From the NCBI RefSeq assembly GCF_000308375.1, contig NZ_BAFQ01000058.1, positions 1 through 32,993 on the forward strand: a DNA stretch of 32,993 nt, given 5' to 3'. The notes under the pieces were generated by a model. It was not told the origin of the DNA and did no database searches. It saw nothing but the letters and a program-made list of their open reading frames with translations. Each line of letters begins with the position of its first letter. Position 1 is the first letter of the stretch. Positions 30,905 through 32,993 of the stretch are shown in pieces. The translations under genes were made by a program, and so were the position numbers. The stretch comes from Nocardia aobensis NBRC 100429. Lineage in GTDB: Bacteria > Actinomycetota > Actinomycetes > Mycobacteriales > Mycobacteriaceae.

Positions 30905-32993
30905 TCAGGCCTGCGCGTCGGCCAGCAGCGTGATGGTTCCGGCGGCGCCGTCGACCCGCACCCGCTGGCCGTCGGACAGCCCGGTGCTGGCGGTCTTGGT
31001 GTCCACCACGCACGGAATGCCGAACTCGCGGGCCACGATCGCCGCATGCGAGGCCGAGCCGCCGATATCGGTGACCACCGCGGCGGCGTAGGCGAACATC
31101 GCGGTGTGGCCGGTGTCGGTGACCGAGGCGACCAGGATGTCGCCGGGCTCGATATCGTCGTCGGAGCTCAGCACCAATTTCACGGTGCCCTCCACGACCC
31201 CGGCGCTCACTCCGGTTCCGGTGAGGCTCTCGCCGACCGCGAGCGCCCCCGAAATCGGCTGCGGTTCCCAGCGGCCGACCACCAGATCCGGCATCCGCAC
31301 CGCCTGCAGTCGCACCCGCTCCTCGCGCCGGCGTGCCACCCGTTCCTTCAGATCCGCCGGGGCCCAGAGCAATTCGTCGAGCGTGAGGAACCAGGCATCG
31401 TCGACATTGTTGAGTTCGTGCCGATCGACCAGTCGCGCCGCGAGCTCGCGGGCCGCCATGCGCAGGCAGTTCGTGTAGCGCACCACCGCATCGCGGACGC
31501 GTTCCCGCGAGACCGTGGCGCCGACGGCCATCCGCGCGGTGCGCGCGGTCGGCTCGGGAACCGCGTCGCGCTTCGGCGCCGGGAGTTCGGCGGCCCGGGC
31601 GGCGGCGGTGACCAGCAGTTCGGGGCGATCGCCGAAGGTCGGGTTGAGGAATTCGCATTCTCCCGGGCCGCGGTGGCCGACCACCGCCAGCTCGGCATCC
31701 AGGGCCTGCGCGAAGCGGGCCGAGCGGCTGCGCGCCAGGGCGACATCGCCCGCCCGGGCGGCCTCGTGAACGGCGGGCTCCTCGCGGCAGACCGCGGCCA
31801 GCCGTTCCACCGCCAGCATCGGTCGCGCCGATTCGAGGCGGTTCACGTCGATCGGCACGTCCGGGTCGTCCTTGCCCCGTGCGTGCATGGCCGTCGCGGC
31901 GCCGACCAGCATGACGCCGATCGAGGCCGCCGCCCAGGACTGATTGAGCCGATCCCGCCACAGCAGTGCCCTCGCGTGCAGCTGCGCGTCGGACAGCTTC
32001 TCGATGTCGGTGCGGGACAGCGCCTCTCGATGTGAGGCGGCGTTGATCGTTTCGGTGGTGGCGCCGAAGCGCAGTGCCGTCGCGAGCACCCGGCCGGTGG
32101 CCTTGGCCGTACCCCACGTGCTACCCAGTCCGGTCGGCATCGGCGGACGGCCCTTGGGCTGCAACGGGACCTCGGGCGGGATGGCGCCGTACACGTCGCG
32201 GCGGATGCTGTCCTCGTCCCAGCCCGGCATATTGTCCGCGGCGAGGACGCCGATCGAGGCGTTGATGAAGATGTGGTGGCCGAGCACCGAGGTGACGCGG
32301 CTGGTCCAGTGCTCGAGGGCGATGCCGTCCAGGGCGATCATGTGGCCCATCGCGGCGTTGGCGAGCCGGATCGCCCCGGCCTGCAGGTCGATGGTGAGCG
32401 GGCTCATCGGGCCCGGCAGCGCCTCGGAGGTGTTGGTGGCGGTGTGCACCGGGATGCGCGGATCGACGCGGTCGTCGAATTCGCCTTCCAGGCCCTCCGG
32501 GGCGGCGACCTCCAGCGGATGCCCGTCGGACGTCTTCGCGCGCGCGGGAATCACGTAGTCGGTCAACGGGATCGCGCCGCGGCGGGCGCGGAAGCCGGTG
32601 CCGTGCGGGCGGCGGCCGACCAGTCCGCGCACGATGTCCTCGACCACTTCGGGACCGGTCCAGCCGTAGCGGAAATCCCAATCACCCTGTGCGGCGGCGG
32701 GATCGAGATCGGGAAGGTGAACGCCGCCGGTGCCGGGGACGCGAGGCGGAATCCGCAGACCGGCCTTCCGCAGCATCGCCCGCGCCTGCGAGCCGGAAAC
32801 GAGCTCGGGCGCAACGAGATCCACCACGCCAGTGCGGTCGGAGGTCGCCGCGAGCACCAGGAAGCGTTCCACATCGTCGGTGTGCACCAGCGGAATGCGC
32901 TGCGAGCCGCCCGCATTCAGCAGGGTCCGGACCACCGGGCGGGTGCCCTCGGTGCGCCGGCCGGCCACCGGTGCGGGACGAACCAGCAACGCC
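30905..32993 (-). CDS. Epimerase / substrate-domain / phosphohistidine-domain fusion, 3' part (5' end outside window)
   Basis: About 696 residues visible; the start lies beyond base 32993. The N-terminal visible part (IPLVHTDDVERFLVLAATS, then VDLVAPELVSG) is the end of an extended-SDR NAD-dependent epimerase. A middle domain begins NTSEALPGPMSPLT, like the acceptor-binding domain of rifampicin phosphotransferase and PEP synthase relatives. The C-terminal swivel domain VVTDIGGSASHAAIVAREFGIP carries the phosphohistidine, 47 residues from the end. No ATP-grasp domain is visible, so it cannot phosphorylate itself from ATP alone unless the hidden N-terminus has one, which the epimerase makes unlikely. 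The architecture matches M. tuberculosis Rv2047c. Function unknown; a phosphate relay or substrate-binding role is inference. Confidence 0.88.
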   Translation of the reverse strand, partial: ALLVRPAPVAGRRTEGTRPVVRTLLNAGGSQRIPLVHTDDVERFLVLAATSDRTGVVDLVAPELVSGSQARAMLRKAGLRIPPRVPGTGGVHLPDLDPAAAQGDWDFRYGWTGPEVVEDIVRGLVGRRPHGTGFRARRGAIPLTDYVIPARAKTSDGHPLEVAAPEGLEGEFDDRVDPRIPVHTATNTSEALPGPMSPLTIDLQAGAIRLANAAMGHMIALDGIALEHWTSRVTSVLGHHIFINASIGVLAADNMPGWDEDSIRRDVYGAIPPEVPLQPKGRPPMPTGLGSTWGTAKATGRVLATALRFGATTETINAASHREALSRTDIEKLSDAQLHARALLWRDRLNQSWAAASIGVMLVGAATAMHARGKDDPDVPIDVNRLESARPMLAVERLAAVCREEPAVHEAARAGDVALARSRSARFAQALDAELAVVGHRGPGECEFLNPTFGDRPELLVTAAARAAELPAPKRDAVPEPTARTARMAVGATVSRERVRDAVVRYTNCLRMAARELAARLVDRHELNNVDDAWFLTLDELLWAPADLKERVARRREERVRLQAVRMPDLVVGRWEPQPISGALAVGESLTGTGVSAGVVEGTVKLVLSSDDDIEPGDILVASVTDTGHTAMFAYAAAVVTDIGGSASHAAIVAREFGIPCVVDTKTASTGLSDGQRVRVDGAAGTITLLADAQA

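Noticed and set aside
1..32993. CRISPR array, tRNA/rRNA gene, insertion sequence or prophage attachment site
   Set aside because: No regularly spaced repeats, no cloverleaf or CCA-type tRNA ends, no transposase or integrase motif and no long direct repeats noticed by eye on either strand. A tRNA or covariance-model scan could still find something.

Overview
The window is about 70% GC, tightly packed with 29 protein genes on both strands, and has no RNA gene, insertion sequence or CRISPR array that I can recognise. Strong GC codon bias, GTG starts, AGGAGG-type ribosome binding sites, U-less hairpin terminators and the gene families present point to an actinomycete of the Mycobacteriales. These families include KstD- and FadD3-like enzymes, a mycobacterial-type PtpB phosphatase, an Rv2047c-like protein, a stand-alone LigD polymerase domain and a DUF4254-like protein. 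Nocardia or a close relative is the best guess. It is an inference from gene content only.

Layout. 1-4.7 kb: the tail of a DUF4254-like gene, then on the minus strand an O-methyltransferase and a Tat-exported amidase. These are followed by a divergent TetR regulator / DUF1348 pair that share a striking inverted-repeat operator. 4.7-8.8 kb: a minus-strand run in the order recQ-like helicase with a fused phosphoribosyltransferase-like domain, LigD-type polymerase, and 2-hydroxyacid dehydrogenase overlapping the polymerase by ATGA. 8.9-11.6 kb: an epoxide-hydrolase-type enzyme, a four-helix membrane protein, and the RNA ligase rtcB with an 8-bp inverted repeat at its start.

11.7-20.0 kb looks like a lipid/steroid or terpenoid catabolic neighbourhood. 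The minus arm holds a flavin-dependent LLM-class oxidoreductase, an SDR and an HSL-type esterase. The plus arm holds a KstD-type dehydrogenase and two SDRs. A convergent FadD3-like CoA ligase is separated from the plus arm by a perfect 14-bp hairpin. 20.3-23.2 kb: a pyruvate-phosphate-dikinase-like protein without its PEP barrel, overlapping a PtpB-like phosphatase gene. 23.2-28.3 kb: a tiny membrane protein, a thioredoxin, an isochorismatase-like hydrolase, two GlxA/FtrA-type AraC regulators and a DHA2-type MFS exporter.

28.3-33.0 kb: a second KstD/fumarate-reductase-type flavoprotein, a secreted PtpB-like phosphatase, and the 3' part of an SDR - substrate-domain - phosphohistidine-domain fusion running off the right edge. 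The most interesting theme is that the window twice places a protein with a PEP-synthase-type phosphohistidine swivel domain next to an HCx5R phosphatase. Neither protein has a complete PPDK or PEP-synthase architecture. The other distinctive items are the RecQ-phosphoribosyltransferase fusion coupled to a LigD polymerase, and several clean operator-like palindromes.
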